From positions 331,393 to 395,392 of the forward strand of contig NW_017803235.1 of NCBI RefSeq assembly GCF_001625305.1: a stretch of 64,000 nucleotides of DNA, given 5' to 3'. A program made the translations under genes and the position numbers. Below, piece by piece: positions 1 to 12,357 of this stretch. The notes beneath the pieces are model-generated. The model searched no databases and was not told the origin of the DNA. It saw nothing but the letters and a program-made list of their open reading frames with translations. The stretch's first letter is position 1. Each line of letters begins with the position of its first letter. This DNA is from Branchiostoma belcheri. Taxonomy: Eukaryota; Chordata; Leptocardii; Amphioxiformes; Branchiostomatidae.

Positions 1-246
1 TTTAGTTTTCAGGGAAAAACCTATCTAGACGGTTTTGGCCAATAAAATCACATTAATGACGTCATAATGACGTCATATTACGTCATAATGACATAAAAAT
101 TGTACATATGATAAATTTTTACTTGTAAACCATCCTCTGAAAATTTGGTGGTCATACGACATACCGTTCGCGAGTTCTGAGGGGGGGGGTCAAAGACCCC
201 CCCCCCGTCCCCCCACCTCGTCAAAAAAGCCCGGTTTTAGGTAGGG
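1..246. mobile_element. End of a TTAA-type element with CRE-like sites (partial)
   Basis: The segment ends in GGG immediately followed by TTAA (247-250), as the nearby MITE at 2711-3688 does. It also shares that MITE's interior style: TGACGTCA palindromes followed by a stretch resembling 3290-3400 (CTCTGAAAA, TTGGT, CAT). Three TGACGTCA/TTACGTCA sites lie within about 40 bases (55-95). A G-run facing a C-run near 180-210 could fold back. The other end lies outside the window, so family membership is inferred. Confidence 0.4.
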
Positions 247-1129
247 TTAAAGTACGTACATCACAATCCTATCCATTATATAACAATGATAACATCTACT
301 CCCCTTCTTATGTCTATATGGATTCGTGAGATGTGAGTAATCAATGAAGAAGCAGCGTCAATGCAAAATCGACACCTATTTGATACATATAGCACTACAG
401 TTCCTAGGATAATACATTATATATATTAAATGGTGACTTGAAAGGCACATTTTTAAGTACATGTTAATGTACATAGAAAAAAAAACAATACAGTACAATG
501 CGCGTGGGCTTACAACACAATACTGATTCACAATAATTATTCTGCGGATTCGGGCGTGCGAAAAAAATGCCTTCATTAGGAAACGTCAGTAATTAGGAAG
601 CTTCACAAATTACTGAATACACAGAGCATTTCATATCAAATGATATATTATTTTTTGTTGTGTCAAACGCGTCGACTTATTGAGGCAAAGAATTAAAGAC
701 ATGTTTCCCTTCATCTACTGTACATTCTCCATTCCCCTTCAAATACTTTTATAACCTAAAAACACTTCACGAAATTAAATCTTTAAGCAGATATTAAAGC
801 ACAACCAACACCAGCATTTCACCAGAAAGCATCACTGTTAATATCGATTACATATTTTAACCAATTACATAGATTATTTGACCTAACGCTTGATTAGTCA
901 TTAATTTGACGTGACGTTTCAATAGTTTTATTACTATGACTACATGAGTGTACTTAAGTTAGTTCATACATTTCATTTTATTATACTGTATTATGCGTGT
1001 TTTGTGCAGGGAGCTTTGAAAAACGCCAACATGGCGATATACTGACCCTGGGTAAATAGATAAAAATGAAATGATAAGAAAATTGACCTAACGTTTACGT
1101 AAACATGTTTCGATCAGACTTTTCCTCGT
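247..1129. other. Unassigned AT-rich stretch
   Basis: No convincing coding region, repeat or structure was recognised. The short ORFs here lack protein-like composition. Confidence 0.4.
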
Positions 1130-1249
1130 TTTAAGTGTGAGTCCGCATATGGGTCGCCAGATTACTCAGCTGACTAAAGTGCTTGTACGGTTTCTCACCA
1201 GTGTGAGTCCTCTTGTGTAGTTGAATATGAGAACTGTTTGCCACACTCC
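1130..1249 (-). pseudogene. Decayed 3' zinc-finger tail
   Basis: Just past the stop of the zinc-finger ORF the minus strand keeps zinc-finger sequence in shifted frames. One more Cys-x2-Cys half finger can be read if a single A is removed from the AAAA run near 1263. A separate frame then carries [10 protein letters not shown] and a finger that has lost its Cys pair, ending THMRTHT-stop near 1133. At least two frameshifts are needed. It is either a degraded end of the array or an assembly error; if it is an error, the true protein would be longer. Confidence 0.55.
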
Positions 1250-2005
1250 TCACATCTGTAAGGTTTTCTCATCAGTGTGAGTCCTTAATACGTGCTTTTT
1301 TAGAACATCAGGTCGACAGAACCCTTTGCCGCACTCCTCACATTCGTAAGGTTTTTCACCGGTGTGAGTCCGCATGTGAGTCTTCAAGTGGTCAAGTCGA
1401 CTGAACTGTCTGCTGCACTCTTCGCATCTAAACGGTTTCTCTCCAGTGTGAGTCCGCATATGGGTCGTCAGATTAGCCAGCTGACTGAGGTGACTACCGC
1501 AGATCTCACACCTGTACGGCTTCTCCCCAGTGTGAGTGTGTATGTGTTGCTTCAGACCTTGTAGTTGTCTAAACTGGCTGCCACACTCCTCACACCTGTA
1601 GGGTTTCTCACCAGTGTGAGTCCGCATGTGCCTCTTCAGATCAACCAACCGACGGCACTCCATGCTGCATTCTTCACATTTGCACGGTTTCTCGCCAGTG
1701 TGAGTTCGTGTGTGTTCCTTTAGACTAATCAGAAAAGTGAAGCTCTTGTCACACGTCTTACACTTGTACGGTTTCTCACCAGTGTGAAGCCGCATGTGTT
1801 CCTTCAGATAGCTGGGCCTAAAGAACGTTTTGCCACACTGGTCACATGTGTGATGAGTCCGTATGTGTGTGGTCAGGTCTTCAGGTCTGCTGAACTCCTT
1901 TTTGCACATCTCACATTTTTGTTGCTTTTTTTTCGTTTCGTTTCCCGTTTTTGAACTATTAGACTCCATTAGTCTATCGCCAGTGTTAGCGAAACTGGTC
2001 GCCAT
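1250..2005 (-). CDS. C2H2 zinc-finger protein, eight fingers
   Basis: A 251-residue protein with a short N-terminal leader (about 30 residues, Ser/Lys-rich) and then eight C2H2 fingers joined mostly by TGEKP linkers. This is the arrangement of sequence-specific nuclear DNA-binding proteins. Predicted contact residues (-1,2,3,6) by finger: R-E-D-T, R-S-Y-E, F-I-S-E, R-V-D-R, Q-Q-G-Q, Q-A-N-T, R-D-H-T and R-D-V-K. Finger 4 has Cys in place of the core Phe, and finger 8 has H-x4-H spacing. There is no KRAB, BTB or SCAN domain. The start ATG at 2005 sits in a good context (AACATGG) and is the first in frame. The ORF ends at a frameshift inside a ninth finger. Its target is unknown. It appears to be one exon, although a 5' non-coding exon is possible. 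Confidence 0.85.
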   Translation of the reverse strand: MATSFANTGDRLMESNSSKTGNETKKKQQKCEMCKKEFSRPEDLTTHIRTHHTCDQCGKTFFRPSYLKEHMRLHTGEKPYKCKTCDKSFTFLISLKEHTRTHTGEKPCKCEECSMECRRLVDLKRHMRTHTGEKPYRCEECGSQFRQLQGLKQHIHTHTGEKPYRCEICGSHLSQLANLTTHMRTHTGEKPFRCEECSRQFSRLDHLKTHMRTHTGEKPYECEECGKGFCRPDVLKKHVLRTHTDEKTLQM

Positions 2006-2706
2006 GTTGATTGTGGAGTGTTGTTTTAAATGGACTTCAGCTGCTATCTGTGATGCTCAATCTGCTGTGTAAAAAAAGAGAGGTTATGAATAAAAAGAAG
2101 AACATAGTCACACGAAAGCACGGAATACAAGTCTAAATAATCTCATCGTGTTGTTCATATTTTCTTACAATAGGGAAGACCTTATTCTCATTTACATATC
2201 AGTGACATCAGTGTTCTAGCATGGATTTTTTTCATAACATATGGTGCAGGTACAGAAGAGCAAATTCCGTGGTGCAAATCGCACATTGAAAATATTTTGA
2301 AACTCATAACCCCCCGAGACACTATCTCTTGTTTAATGAGGAACAGATTTGGTGAAGTTAGGTTTTCCCTTTGCTATAGCTTCATTCTAAAGTTATATTT
2401 TCATATTTTTGCAAGATTTATGGGGTTTCTTCCTCCCCAAACACCCCTATGTTGGTTGAAAGACAACATAGAGGTCAAAATTATAGAATAGGAATTCAAA
2501 ATCATAGCATAGGGGCCCCGATGCTAAAAGGCCTGGCTAGAACACTGAGTGACATATTATGTTTTCTACTTCTACTTCTTCTATATACGATATTGAATCA
2601 CTCTAGCGATGCCTCGTAACAGTAGGACAAACACTTCTGCAGACAATGATCCACTTTGCTCTTTTCTAAACTAGGACTATATAGACCTGGCGAGCCTAGT
2701 ATTTTT
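2006..2706. other. Unassigned stretch upstream of the zinc-finger gene
   Basis: It would contain the promoter and 5' UTR of the minus-strand zinc-finger gene. No TATA box or other element could be assigned with confidence, and no coding region was seen. Confidence 0.35.
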
Positions 2707-2710
2707 TTAA

Positions 2711-3688
2711 CCCTCAACAGTACACCTTCCCGGACTGATTAATCTGTACACCTGGGGTCCGCGCGGACCCCAGAGCAGTTTTTTGCTAATTTTTAGAAAT
2801 TATCAACATGCTACCAGCTCAATTGTTTTGCAAACTGATGTGGGAACCTCTGTGTCCACATTACAAACAGATATCATACATTTTGAACTTTTTCTATTTT
2901 TTGGTGAAGAAAAGAAGACAAGAAGAAATACCCGATTTTTAAACCAATTTCAGACTGAATGGGCTTTTGAGGCCCAACTTTGATCTCAGATAGCGGCTAA
3001 ACGGCTTGCGCTAGAAGTATCAAATTTGGAGACCTTCCCTAAAATGTCTCTGGAAAAAAGTTCATATTAGTTTGATACTAGTAAGTTGATGTTTTTTTTG
3101 TGTTGCCATGACAACGGGTTTCTATTTTTAAAAATAGAAGTAATTTTGGTTTAAACATAAAAAATTTCTGAGTTTTATATAAAATTACACTTCTTTTCCA
3201 ACATAATAACATCTTACATAATTAAATATAAGTTAAATCATTTAATATGCATAGAATATGCTAATTTGATGACGTCATTGGTCAAAATCCAATATGGCGG
3301 ACTATATTATTAGCTCTGACGTCATATGACGTCATAATTACACCAAAGTTATTAAAATTTAATTCTATTACTACACCATTCTCTGAAAACTTGGTAGACA
3401 TAAGATGAGTGCATAAAAACATATAAAAACGGAAATAAGGTAATGTATAAGAACGCCAGTGTATCCATTATGATCGAAAGCCGGCTGGGGTCCGCGCGGA
3501 CCCCAAAAGGAAATCAGATATAATTTTTTTTATAAATGGTAGAAACGGAGTTTTGTGCACTGTATTGAGAGACAACTTTGTGGGTGACAATTACCTAAAA
3601 TTTCAGAAAAAAATCTTTAGAAACAAAAAAGATACTACAGAATATATAGTGCTGGGGTCCGCGCGGACCCCAGGTGTACTGTTTAGGG
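2711..3688. mobile_element. piggyBac-like MITE, 978 bp, TTAA duplication
   Basis: It is flanked by TTAA on both sides (2707-2710 and 3689-3692). The left end starts CCCTcAACAGTACACCT and the right end closes AGGTGTACTGTTtAGGG, so the ends are inverted. TTAA duplication with CCC-type termini is the piggyBac superfamily signature. There is no transposase, so it is non-autonomous. A perfect palindrome, GGGGTCCGCGCGGACCCC, occurs three times: near each end (about 2756 and 3655) and inside (about 3486). TGACGTCA sites occur near 3270 and 3318. Two further copies, both truncated and inverted, lie at 27427 and 33960. The superfamily is an inference from the termini. Confidence 0.75.
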
Positions 3689-3692
3689 TTAA

Positions 3693-5012
3693 AGAAAACA
3701 TGTTGCGACTCTATCAAGGTGCTAAAAAACCTTATGGCCTGTAGCTTAACCCCTGCTACAAGATGCCAAATAGATGACATGTTAAAGACAGTAAACGCTC
3801 ACTTTATCTGTTATAACTCATTATTAAGTAAGCGCTTTTTTTCACCACAAAACTATGTAGATTAAAACTTTCTGCAATACAGAAAGTTTACTGCAGGTTT
3901 TTGTAGGTAGGCTAACAGCAAGTACAATAAAATGAAAATAAACGATTTAAAACGTTTTTTTTTAGATTGTACAGTTTGTAGTATCGGACGATGATACTTA
4001 AAAGTAGAATCGAACCCTGAAACACAATGAAGATCTCACCACGCGTACCAACTAGAGTGAGGTCTGGGTTTTATCCCAAATTATCATTTAGCCGGGTGAC
4101 GTTGACCAATCAGAAGGCTCCATTCCACATTCCTTATGACGCCGTAATGTTACAAATAGAGTCAAAATCGTGTATTTATTCATCCCAATCCATACATTAA
4201 ACAACCCAATAATCACCCGCATATGACCTCAGGTGACCCAATAGAACACGGCTCTAGTTCTAAAAAATCCAAAAATAATTTGAGTTGTGTTCGAATGACC
4301 TCGGGTGACTCCCATAAGAACACCTGTTCCCTGCCTGTGACCTAGATAGGACGTGACATAGGACGTGAACTCTACCCAGTGACCTCAGGCGACTCCAGAT
4401 GGAACTATGTTCTATTCAGCATGTGAAGGTCATTAACCCTTAATTAAATACCTTCTGAACTTTATGATTTGGCTAAACAAGGAGCTTTGAACCCATCCCC
4501 GTGCACCTTCAATATCTTAATACAGAAAGGCGACTGTAAGGTACTTACCGAAATGTATCGCTTCATACGAAGAGACTGCAGGACTGGATATCTCAAGGAC
4601 AACGTCGATTATCGCGTCTTCCGAGCCGGAAATAACAGAATCAGACAGGCCAAGTCATTTATGTAGCTACTGAGGGAACGGTAAAGCCGGTTTGACAGGT
4701 TTACACTTAATTAAGGAACAAAGTAATTATAAAAGTACACTGGTTAACATACGTATTTGCATATACAGACAAGTTAAGACAACTTCGGACAAGGTGTAAA
4801 ACTCCAGGAACGACGAAATTAGAATGCAATGGCGGTATTAGAAAAAATAGTGGATATATCCGCAAATTCGAGAAACAATTGTGCCAAGTTAAACGCCGCT
4901 TATGTTGGTTGTTTTATTGGAAGATTCACTGTGAATCACCTGTTTGACACAGACGACGTGTGTTTAATTTGCCCCTCAGTGAAAGCTGTACAGAAATTGA
5001 TTTCTGCCTGTA
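3693..5012. other. Unassigned stretch with an 80-bp triplicate
   Basis: Between about 4220 and 4410 the phrase TGACCTCAGGTGAC or a close variant recurs three times roughly 80 bases apart, each followed by a GAACA/GAACT-rich stretch. This is a short degenerate tandem repeat. The ORFs at 4469-4666 and 4829-5098 have no recognisable domain. Confidence 0.35.
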
Positions 5013-5300
5013 GTGCAATAGCTCAATTGGTAGAGTGCTCACTTTGTAACCGGGAGGTCATGATTCAAACCCCGGTCGGGTCATACCAAAGACTTTAAAA
5101 ACGGTACACACTTCTGTCTCTGCTTAGCACTCAGCACATATGAGAAAGAGTGTGGGAAGGTCAAACACACAGCTCTACCAGCGGACCAGCCCCCTGCTGT
5201 AGTGCATTGCACAATTGTGTGTCGCCCAAGGGCTACGAAATGGAGATGGGCACCACCCTACGCTCGGGCAAGAGCACGGGAGACCTTCTTCTTCTTCTTA
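5013..5300 (+). mobile_element. tRNA-derived SINE
   Basis: The head resembles a tRNA: an A-box-like TAGCTCAATTGGTAGAG near 5028 and a B-box-like GATTCAAACCC near 5062. The anticodon and T stems do not pair, so this is not a working tRNA gene. A tRNA-unrelated body follows, and the element ends in a CTT repeat tail (5284-5300). Confidence 0.65.
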
Positions 5301-6210
5301 TAGTACCGATGGCGATATGATTTTTTTTGTGTGTCAAGAAAACCAACTGTATGTATTGTCCATGTAATCGAAGTGCTCTTAACGTAATGCCACCCTCAGT
5401 GAAGTTGTATGGAAAGTCCTTGCTGCACGTTTTTTCGGTCACCTACCTCGGTTTCTGACAACGATTCAAGTCGTAATAATAGAACAAACTCGACATGTGT
5501 ACACAAAAGGGAACTCACTTATCCGTGAATTTTGTCACTGCATGTACTCACTCACTCATGAGTAAAAACGCATTCTCTTTATATCACACTGTACTTTATA
5601 TCACAATGCTTCTGTCTTAGCCGAGACGTATACTACTAGTAATACACATGTATCGACCTATTCGATACTTTTGATACCAACCGCCGGAAATCTCTGTAAT
5701 TCGTTTGCCTCTCGCTTGATAGAATCTGAAAACTGTTAGTTCGGAGGCATTTTCCTGTAGTCTGTTCTGGCGACATTATTGTAGATTAGTCCGCCCACCG
5801 TAAGAGGGTCTCTTTGCGACAGGACAGTTAGGCTACATTCATTTGTACATCCTTCGCCATAATTTTAAAGATGTTCTTGTGTCATGTTGCATACTTGCAA
5901 ACACTCAAGGACACGGGACGAGTCAAACTTGATAGACTATTCATAGGGTTACAGCGCCACCAGGCGCAGTATCAATGAATTGCACCCACCTGACGGAAAC
6001 TACCAATTAGCATAATCCTACTCCTGCGTGGAGAAGGCCAGACGCACGAACCTCCATCCGCCCCATCTTCTGAATTATCTTCTAATTAATCATAACCCTG
6101 GACTCTAGTTATCAAAGCCACAGAATCCTCGTTTTTCACTGTAGAAGGCCCTGTACAGGATGGAGAAACAGTCTAGTACAACATCTGGGCCCAGATGTGC
6201 CAGACTAAGT
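5301..6210. other. Unassigned stretch
   Basis: No gene or repeat family was recognised. Confidence 0.3.
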
Positions 6211-6590
6211 GTGGTTGCGTGGCGTAGCGTGTTCGTCTCAGAGCCAAGAGGTCCCCGGTTCCAACCCCACCTTGTCACCGAACTTGTTCCCTTGGGAAAT
6301 GCACTTAACACAACTTTCCCGCTTCACTCAGGTGAAAATGAGTACCTAGCTTTGGTTAGGGATGTCCTTTGGATAGGAAGTTAAATGGAGGTCCCGTCAT
6401 AATGTGGGAGAGCCACACACCACGCACGTTTAAGGACCCACCACAAAGAGTAGGGGACCTTCCCGGTGTGAGTGGTTCAAACCTTACAGTCTGGTCTCAG
6501 GTTTGACATCTTTGAACAGGTGATAGTCACGTGTTATGGCAAATTCTTCCACAAATGTGGTAAAACTTCATAAATAAATAAACTAACTTA
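6211..6590 (+). mobile_element. tRNA-derived SINE, long form
   Basis: A tRNA-like head (GTGGCGTAGCGTGTTCGTCTC, then a GGTTCCAACCCC B box) is shared with the shorter SINEs at 18540, 19341 and 26370. The longer body ends in an AAATAAAT tail near 6570-6585. The ORFs read on either strand are by-products of the SINE. Confidence 0.65.
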
Positions 6591-6594
6591 CTAG

Positions 6595-7080
6595 AATACC
6601 TACCTACCTACCTAGTCCCATGACCGACACTGGTCGTCGGGGGGACAAGGCAGTCCTTGCAGCAGGAATGTAGCCAGGTCCTCCTGTCTTGGGCTGCTGT
6701 CAGGAGTTGTGGGACGGTGAGGGACGTCCAGTCCTTGATGTTATCCAGCCAGACTTTCTTCTGTCTACCTCGCCGTCGCTTCCCTTCCAGCGTTCCTTGT
6801 AAGATGGTCTTTGCTAGGTTGTTGTGGCGGGTCAGATGTCCAAACCATTGCAGCTTTCTGCGCCGTACAATTGACATCACTGCTTCTTGGGGGCCAACAA
6901 GGCTGTATACTTGCTGGTAGACGTATTAGTTGGTCTTATGCTGGTGGTATGAAATGCCAAGCAATCTCCGCAGGGACTTTGTTTCGAAGGCTTGGATCCT
7001 GCGTTCTGTGTCTGTTGTCTTACTAGAATGGAGCCAGTCAAAAGGAAGGGGTTGTCTACAGTTCATAAAAGATAATTGGG
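6595..7080 (-). mobile_element. LINE 3' fragment (C-terminal end of reverse transcriptase ORF)
   Basis: Read on the minus strand, the fragment begins near 7030 with TERRIQAFETKSLRRLLGI and continues after a frame change into RRRKLQWFGHLTRHN, GKRRRGRQKKVWLDNIKDW and RRTWLHSC. These are the conserved C-terminal phrases found after the RT domain in many non-LTR retrotransposon ORF2 proteins. It is truncated at the 5' side and frameshifted near 6900, so it is dead. A CCTA repeat (6600-6613 on the plus strand) is its 3' tail. The clade cannot be fixed from this piece. Confidence 0.7.
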
Positions 7081-7794
7081 TCAAGATTTTCTCTAAGTCA
7101 GGCTCCATTCTGGGATTTATTATCAACAACAACAAAGGTCCCAGTAAGGACACGTCTGCTTCCGCTTGTATTGTGGTTGGCCCAATTAGACAATTAAAAG
7201 CTAAATTATGAAAGGACACAATAATAAATGGATTTATCATTTTAAGTTTACACAGGGGAGTGGGCACAATCTGGTTCACAAAACCAACTATCACACATGC
7301 ACACCCAGAATGCCACAGAACAGTCGGAAGTTATGAGGTCAGTGCTTAGACATTTATTAGATGTCTCCAAACTTATACATCAAAACGTTTTGGTTTAGTC
7401 GCGCCTATTTTAATAGGTACTATCATGAATGACTGGTTTATTCTCGCAAAGACATACATAATACAGCAAATTAAACGCTTTTGCCGCCTTTTCAATCGCT
7501 AATTAAACATGTTTTATAATTACTAGTCATCTAGTGTACACACATATTAAAAATGTATTTCTCAGCATGTACATAGCATCGCTTATGCAGTAGACAAATA
7601 CAGATTTCATGTTGAAATTTACAAGAATTACATTAATATTACTTAACAATAATAGCATATTATTATATAGTAAACAAATAAGATAAAACGTAACATATGT
7701 GCTTATGGGGTATTCAGAATATTTAGCACAGTGGAAACGGGGCTACTTAAATATCTCTTTGTCCCAGTAGGCAGTTTGCAGAACCGTGTTTGCC
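7081..7794. other. Unassigned AT-rich stretch
   Basis: Nothing recognised beyond AT-rich non-coding sequence. Confidence 0.35.
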
Positions 7795-7797
7795 TTA

Positions 7798-8338
7798 GGC
7801 CCTGTTTAAACGGAATCACCCAAACCGCGATTCGGGTAACTCACATTCCTCACATCTGGTGAAACCGTGTCCGATCACAATTCACTTGAGCTACATTTAT
7901 TGTTGTTTGATGAAAACACGCAAGGTGGCGTGTTATTAATGTCAGATGTCAACGACCCGCTTGCTGATGCCCCCCTCCCAGCGTATCTCAGCCGAATGCC
8001 GACGCGGTCCCGCCAGAGGCGGCGAAGCTCGCCCTGGAACGGACACATTATTTGACCATTACTGCACTTTAAGTTGCTGCCACGTAAAAATTGGTACTGC
8101 ATATGAATAACGAAATATCACCCCGTAATCCATGACCAGGCGAAGTTACATTGAAATCACAATGCGTTCAGACGCAAACCGCGATGCGGGGAAACCGATT
8201 CGAAACCACCTCTAGAAGTGGCTTGGGCTCGAGGCGCTTTCAATGTAATTTTTGGAGCGTTCACATGGAGCCACTTGAAACCGGCTTCGGGGTAAACCAC
8301 ATGTAAACCGCCTTGGGTGATTCCGTTTAAACACGGCC
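7798..8338. mobile_element. PIF/Harbinger-like MITE, 541 bp
   Basis: It is flanked by a 3-bp TTA duplication (7795-7797 and 8339-8341). The termini are inverted: GGCCcTGTTTAAACGGAAT and onward to CACCCAA at the left, with the complementary sequence at the right. TWA duplication with GG-starting inverted ends is typical of PIF/Harbinger. No transposase is present. Confidence 0.7.
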
Positions 8339-8341
8339 TTA

Positions 8342-8590
8342 GATGCATGTTGTGAGAGTGGTTGCTAACTGGAGGTAGCCGCCAGGGGTGTGTGCCTAGA
8401 TTTCGTAGCTGAGAGGGCAATGACCTGACTCAGGGTCAGTCTGCGTTCAGACAGATGTTGAAGGTTAAGTGTTAGCAGGGCCTCAGAGTACGAGCGGTAG
8501 CTTTTACCCAACATGATTCTACAGGCCTGTTTCTGGATTCTACGTCTATCATCTATAACAATGTCCCATGACCCTTTCATGACTTATGTC
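8342..8590 (-). mobile_element. LINE 3' fragment
   Basis: On the minus strand from about 8580 it reads RRRIQKQACRIMLGKSYRSY, then ALLTLNLQHLSERRLTL. This is the C-terminal signature that follows the RT domain in CR1/L2/Jockey-type ORF2 proteins. It is a short truncated fragment, and the Harbinger-like MITE sits directly beside it. Confidence 0.65.
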
Positions 8591-9966
8591 GTTAATAACA
8601 TAAATTTCCTCTTAGCATTAGTGATCAATAACATGAATATTGATTTATCACTCATTATTATATCAATATGAAAACACCATTGGATGTCACAGTTTACAGT
8701 TTACAATTACCAGGTCATATTCTAGTATTTTTCGAGGAGTCTTTCACACATTTTTTAAACTTCCAAGAGTAGAAGCTTTTGCAAAAATTTATTACTGATC
8801 AAATAAATTTACTTCTGCGTTCACATGACGATACCACACTTTATTAATGATATGTTTCGATGTATCATTGAATAATGTTTTCCAAAAAAAACGCATATAG
8901 CATCCTGGGTGGCTGTCAAAGGGCCCATTGGACTTCTATGAATATAACAATAGTATGATAATAGTATAACAAAATATACAGTAAAGGTCCAAAATGACTT
9001 TAATACTACAACATACTACATGAAATTGATACTACAACATAATTAAATTAATATAAAACCAAATACAAATGTTCGTTTTCGTGCAGTTCACATCCGGTAA
9101 ATGTGTAAAAAATGCACCCTAGGATCACCCTACCAACCCTGTTTCTGAAGCTGGTATGTAATCCTCGTTACATTAATTTTGAACAAATCTTACTGCATTT
9201 TAGTGGAAGAGACAGTAATGCGCATACTAAGCTCATCGTGATCTCTGTGTATGTGAAGCGTTTTACTTCTTTCAAAGTGTTACTCGATAAAATACGTTTA
9301 GATTTAAAAATCATCCAAAGTCGTCGAACAGCACCCCGTTCTATATTTTGCAATGTGTACCAGCCATACATGTAGTTAATATGAATTCATCTTCCTCTTA
9401 TTTTTAAGAAGCGTAGTAACTCTCATTTTCTTGCCGTATATTAAAATGGTCACATAATATTTGTTTTTCGAGCGCTAAGACGCCCTATGTATTATACTTA
9501 GGTCTATGCATAAAAATAATGACTGTTCATATACAAAGGTGGCTGTAAATGAACTGTCATATACAGATGTGTTGATGTACATGTATTGAAAAACAAGCAC
9601 AGGTTTGTAAACAAAGCCCGTCATTCTGATTCTAAACAAAGTCTTGCATGTCGCATCTGTCGGTACGATGTATATATACTATTTTGTGCAAGGCAACTGC
9701 TTACGTCACAACCCCGCCGTCATATTAAAAAAAAAGAATTTTCACAGCTTGTATCATGCCATAGCACGCACGCCGTACCTCCACCCGGTAGTAAACATGC
9801 AGCATACCTCAGGATCAAAGGGTTGTGTGCTCGAATCCCAGGTAGATTATTGCGTGCTATTTAAAGGGTTGCAGTCCACACAGTCTGGTAATTAACCACG
9901 GTCCGCTGTTCAATGTAATTCTTACAAAGGGCAGGGAAACTTTTTCCATTATATTCACTTTCTGCA
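8591..9966. other. Unassigned AT-rich stretch
   Basis: No supported gene. A B-box-like phrase (GTGCTCGAATCCC near 9828) is isolated, with no A box at the usual spacing, so no SINE is called. Confidence 0.35.
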
Positions 9967-10200
9967 TACTCTTCTTCTTATTCTGTCGGCTGCTAGTTGC
10001 AGGCGACTGTGAGATTTTTTCCAGTCCATTCTGTTTCCGGCAAGGTTGGAAATCTGCTTTGGTAGAACATAGCCGTTGCAATCTCCGAGGAGCCGTTGTA
10101 TGTACTGCAGATACGTGGTTTGGTGGCGAGCAAGTCTGAGTATACTATGGGAGGGGACGTAAAGGGCATAGACTAACTGGTTCTTCATCGAGTATGCGAA
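9967..10200 (-). mobile_element. LINE 3' fragment with GAA tail
   Basis: The minus strand reads RLARHQTTYLQYIQRLLGD, then QISNLAGNRMDWKK, then SRLQLAADRIRRR. This is the C-terminal motif found at the end of RTE-like non-LTR ORFs (L-A-x-x-R-x-x-W-K). An (AGA)n-type tail follows at 9967-9985. It is truncated, with no RT core. Confidence 0.6.
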
Positions 10201-11125
10201 GAATGCATACTGAGCCTGCCATTTTTGTTACGACCAGCGGAATACTAGGTAACTTCACTGAACCAAGAGACATTGCATATATGCACAGAAAATGCATTTG
10301 TGTCCTAATAATAAGACCGGATTGTCGTTCTGAGTTCTTTCTAATATGTTACCTCTCCTCTGAGTAGTAATAGCGGTAATAGTAGTAGTAGTGGTGGTAG
10401 TAGTAGTAGTTACTGTAGTAGTAGTAGCTATAGTAATCTGTATATAGCTTTTAAACTAGCCCTATTGTGAAAAGAGGGAACTTTACGATCAATATAAAAA
10501 CAAGCCGATGTCTGGTCATGTAGGGTCCGAGTTGAATAAAAGTAATTTATACCTTTTTTTCTAAAAACATATGCATGTACTATTTTGCATTCATCATTGG
10601 AACACAGGGAGATTCAGAACTTCACAGTCATGTATTACATTATGCAGTAGCTTTACAGTATGAACTGTCTAAAGCAGTAGACAAAGGATACATAACATAT
10701 TATTAAAAGATATAGGCATGTTCATTACAGTATTTGTTTGGATTACTGTCCTATTTACATTATATGTATGTAACTTATAATTGTTTTGTTGTGTATTAAG
10801 TAATACCAACATACTGTATATATGCTCTTAGTATTTTGGCCTGTCTTATACAGTTGTTCGATACCTATATATATTCTAGTTTTTTTGCATATTTTTATTA
10901 CTTGATATGTGCTATTAAACAATGCATGTCTTTCGTCCCGTGACGCGATATTTCAATAATTAGTTTCCATTGCTCCTTCATTTGTTGATTGGTTTTGGTA
11001 CACCTGTGGATTTCAGAACACTGTCGTTTTTTTATCAACTCGTAGTTAGAAAATGGCCACTATCCCTCAGCCAATGAGAGCCCTTTATTTTCCGTGTCTA
11101 TATCCCTATAGTGCAGAAAGGTGAG
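10201..11125. other. Unassigned stretch with a TAG/GTA trinucleotide repeat
   Basis: A degenerate GTA trinucleotide repeat spans about 10376-10430. The remainder is AT-rich and unassigned. Confidence 0.4.
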
Positions 11126-11199
11126 GTACTATCGAAACAAAAAGTGTGGTACTAAAAGTCATTTGCATAAGCTTAGTACCACACTTTTTGGTTTGGTAC
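11126..11199. repeat. Strong hairpin
   Basis: AAAAAGTGTGGTACTA (11139-11154) is perfectly complementary to TAGTACCACACTTTTT (11174-11189). Pairing extends outward with few mismatches to GTAC at both ends, and the loop is about 19 bases. It could be a tiny foldback element or a structured RNA; no family was recognised. Confidence 0.65.
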
Positions 11200-12169
11200 T
11201 TAGTGGAACCCCCGCCCCCCGTGCAAGCTAATCACCCAAGGGATCAAAAGAGAATAAGATGGAGAAAAAAAGGAGCAAGTCTGAATACGGAAAATGTTGT
11301 AAGCTTTTTAAACAAGTGGTAGAACATTTCTGTAAGAGTTCAACTTTGTAATAAAATGTGATCAATTTGAACAAAAAAAGACATAACCTTAGTTGTTATT
11401 TTTCGTGGATTCCAGAAGGTCATTAGTACTACAATTATGATTCTAAGTCTTTGGAATAAGATGTTACATATACACGAGCACCTGCTGTAGCCTAGATAAT
11501 ATCATTGGGAACACAATGTCTGTAGAACATGTACAACATTTTTAATCCCTGTCATCTTAAAACATGTCTGTACAATTTTGGTTGACGTCAAAAATTACTT
11601 TTAACAGCTAGAGTAAAAACGTATAGAGTCCATATTCATTTTCCAAATTTCTGGCATAAGCATTTTCACTGATTTTCATACCAGTATATATCGTGTACGA
11701 AAATTGAATTATGAAAAAAATTCAATGCTTAAAAAGGTTCTGCTTTAAAACATTGAAAGCTTATAACACATTTTTTTTGCGTTTATGACTTTTAACATAT
11801 GTTTCTGTTAAAATTGCACTTAATGCCCGTTACCATATGTTAAAAAACTTTTTCTTAGACCATTAGAAATAGTTTTGGACAAAAAAAAAACTAGCCATAA
11901 TTAAGACAATTCGAAACAAATACTCAGGAACGATATGCACTGGGTCTATACCTTAAAACTAGAAAAATATGTCAACACTTGCATAATTGGTAGCTGTTAA
12001 TGTTTGAAAAAACGTCACACGTTTGAAAGTTCTATTACAGAATTCTAACGGGACGCGATATATTTCCTCATTGATTATACAATTTAGCTGCTTAGCATTA
12101 TACTACCATTAAATCACGTAAATTGTTATTATTTTTTTCCTCCATTAAAAGCTATCAGCCACCAAAAAA
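11200..12169. other. Unassigned AT-rich stretch
   Basis: Nothing recognised. Confidence 0.3.
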
Positions 12170-12357
12170 TCAGGTCTAAAGCATGTTAAGGACAAAAGAT
12201 ACAATAAATAGGAAATCCTGCTTCAGTAGCAAGGCCAGGAGGCCAAAATTTTACCATTTTTGTCTTTCGACCGACATGCATACCAAATACCATGACAACA
12301 TATAAAGGCTTTCTTATTATAAGTTGATAACTGACTACAATTATTTACAAACACACA

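Noticed and set aside
5013..5090. tRNA-like sequence with a TGT in anticodon position
   Set aside because: The anticodon and T stems do not pair and a SINE body with a repeat tail follows. Not a tRNA gene.
4829..5098. 89-codon plus-strand ORF with a good start context
   Set aside because: Its C-terminal part is read through the SINE head and no domain is recognisable.
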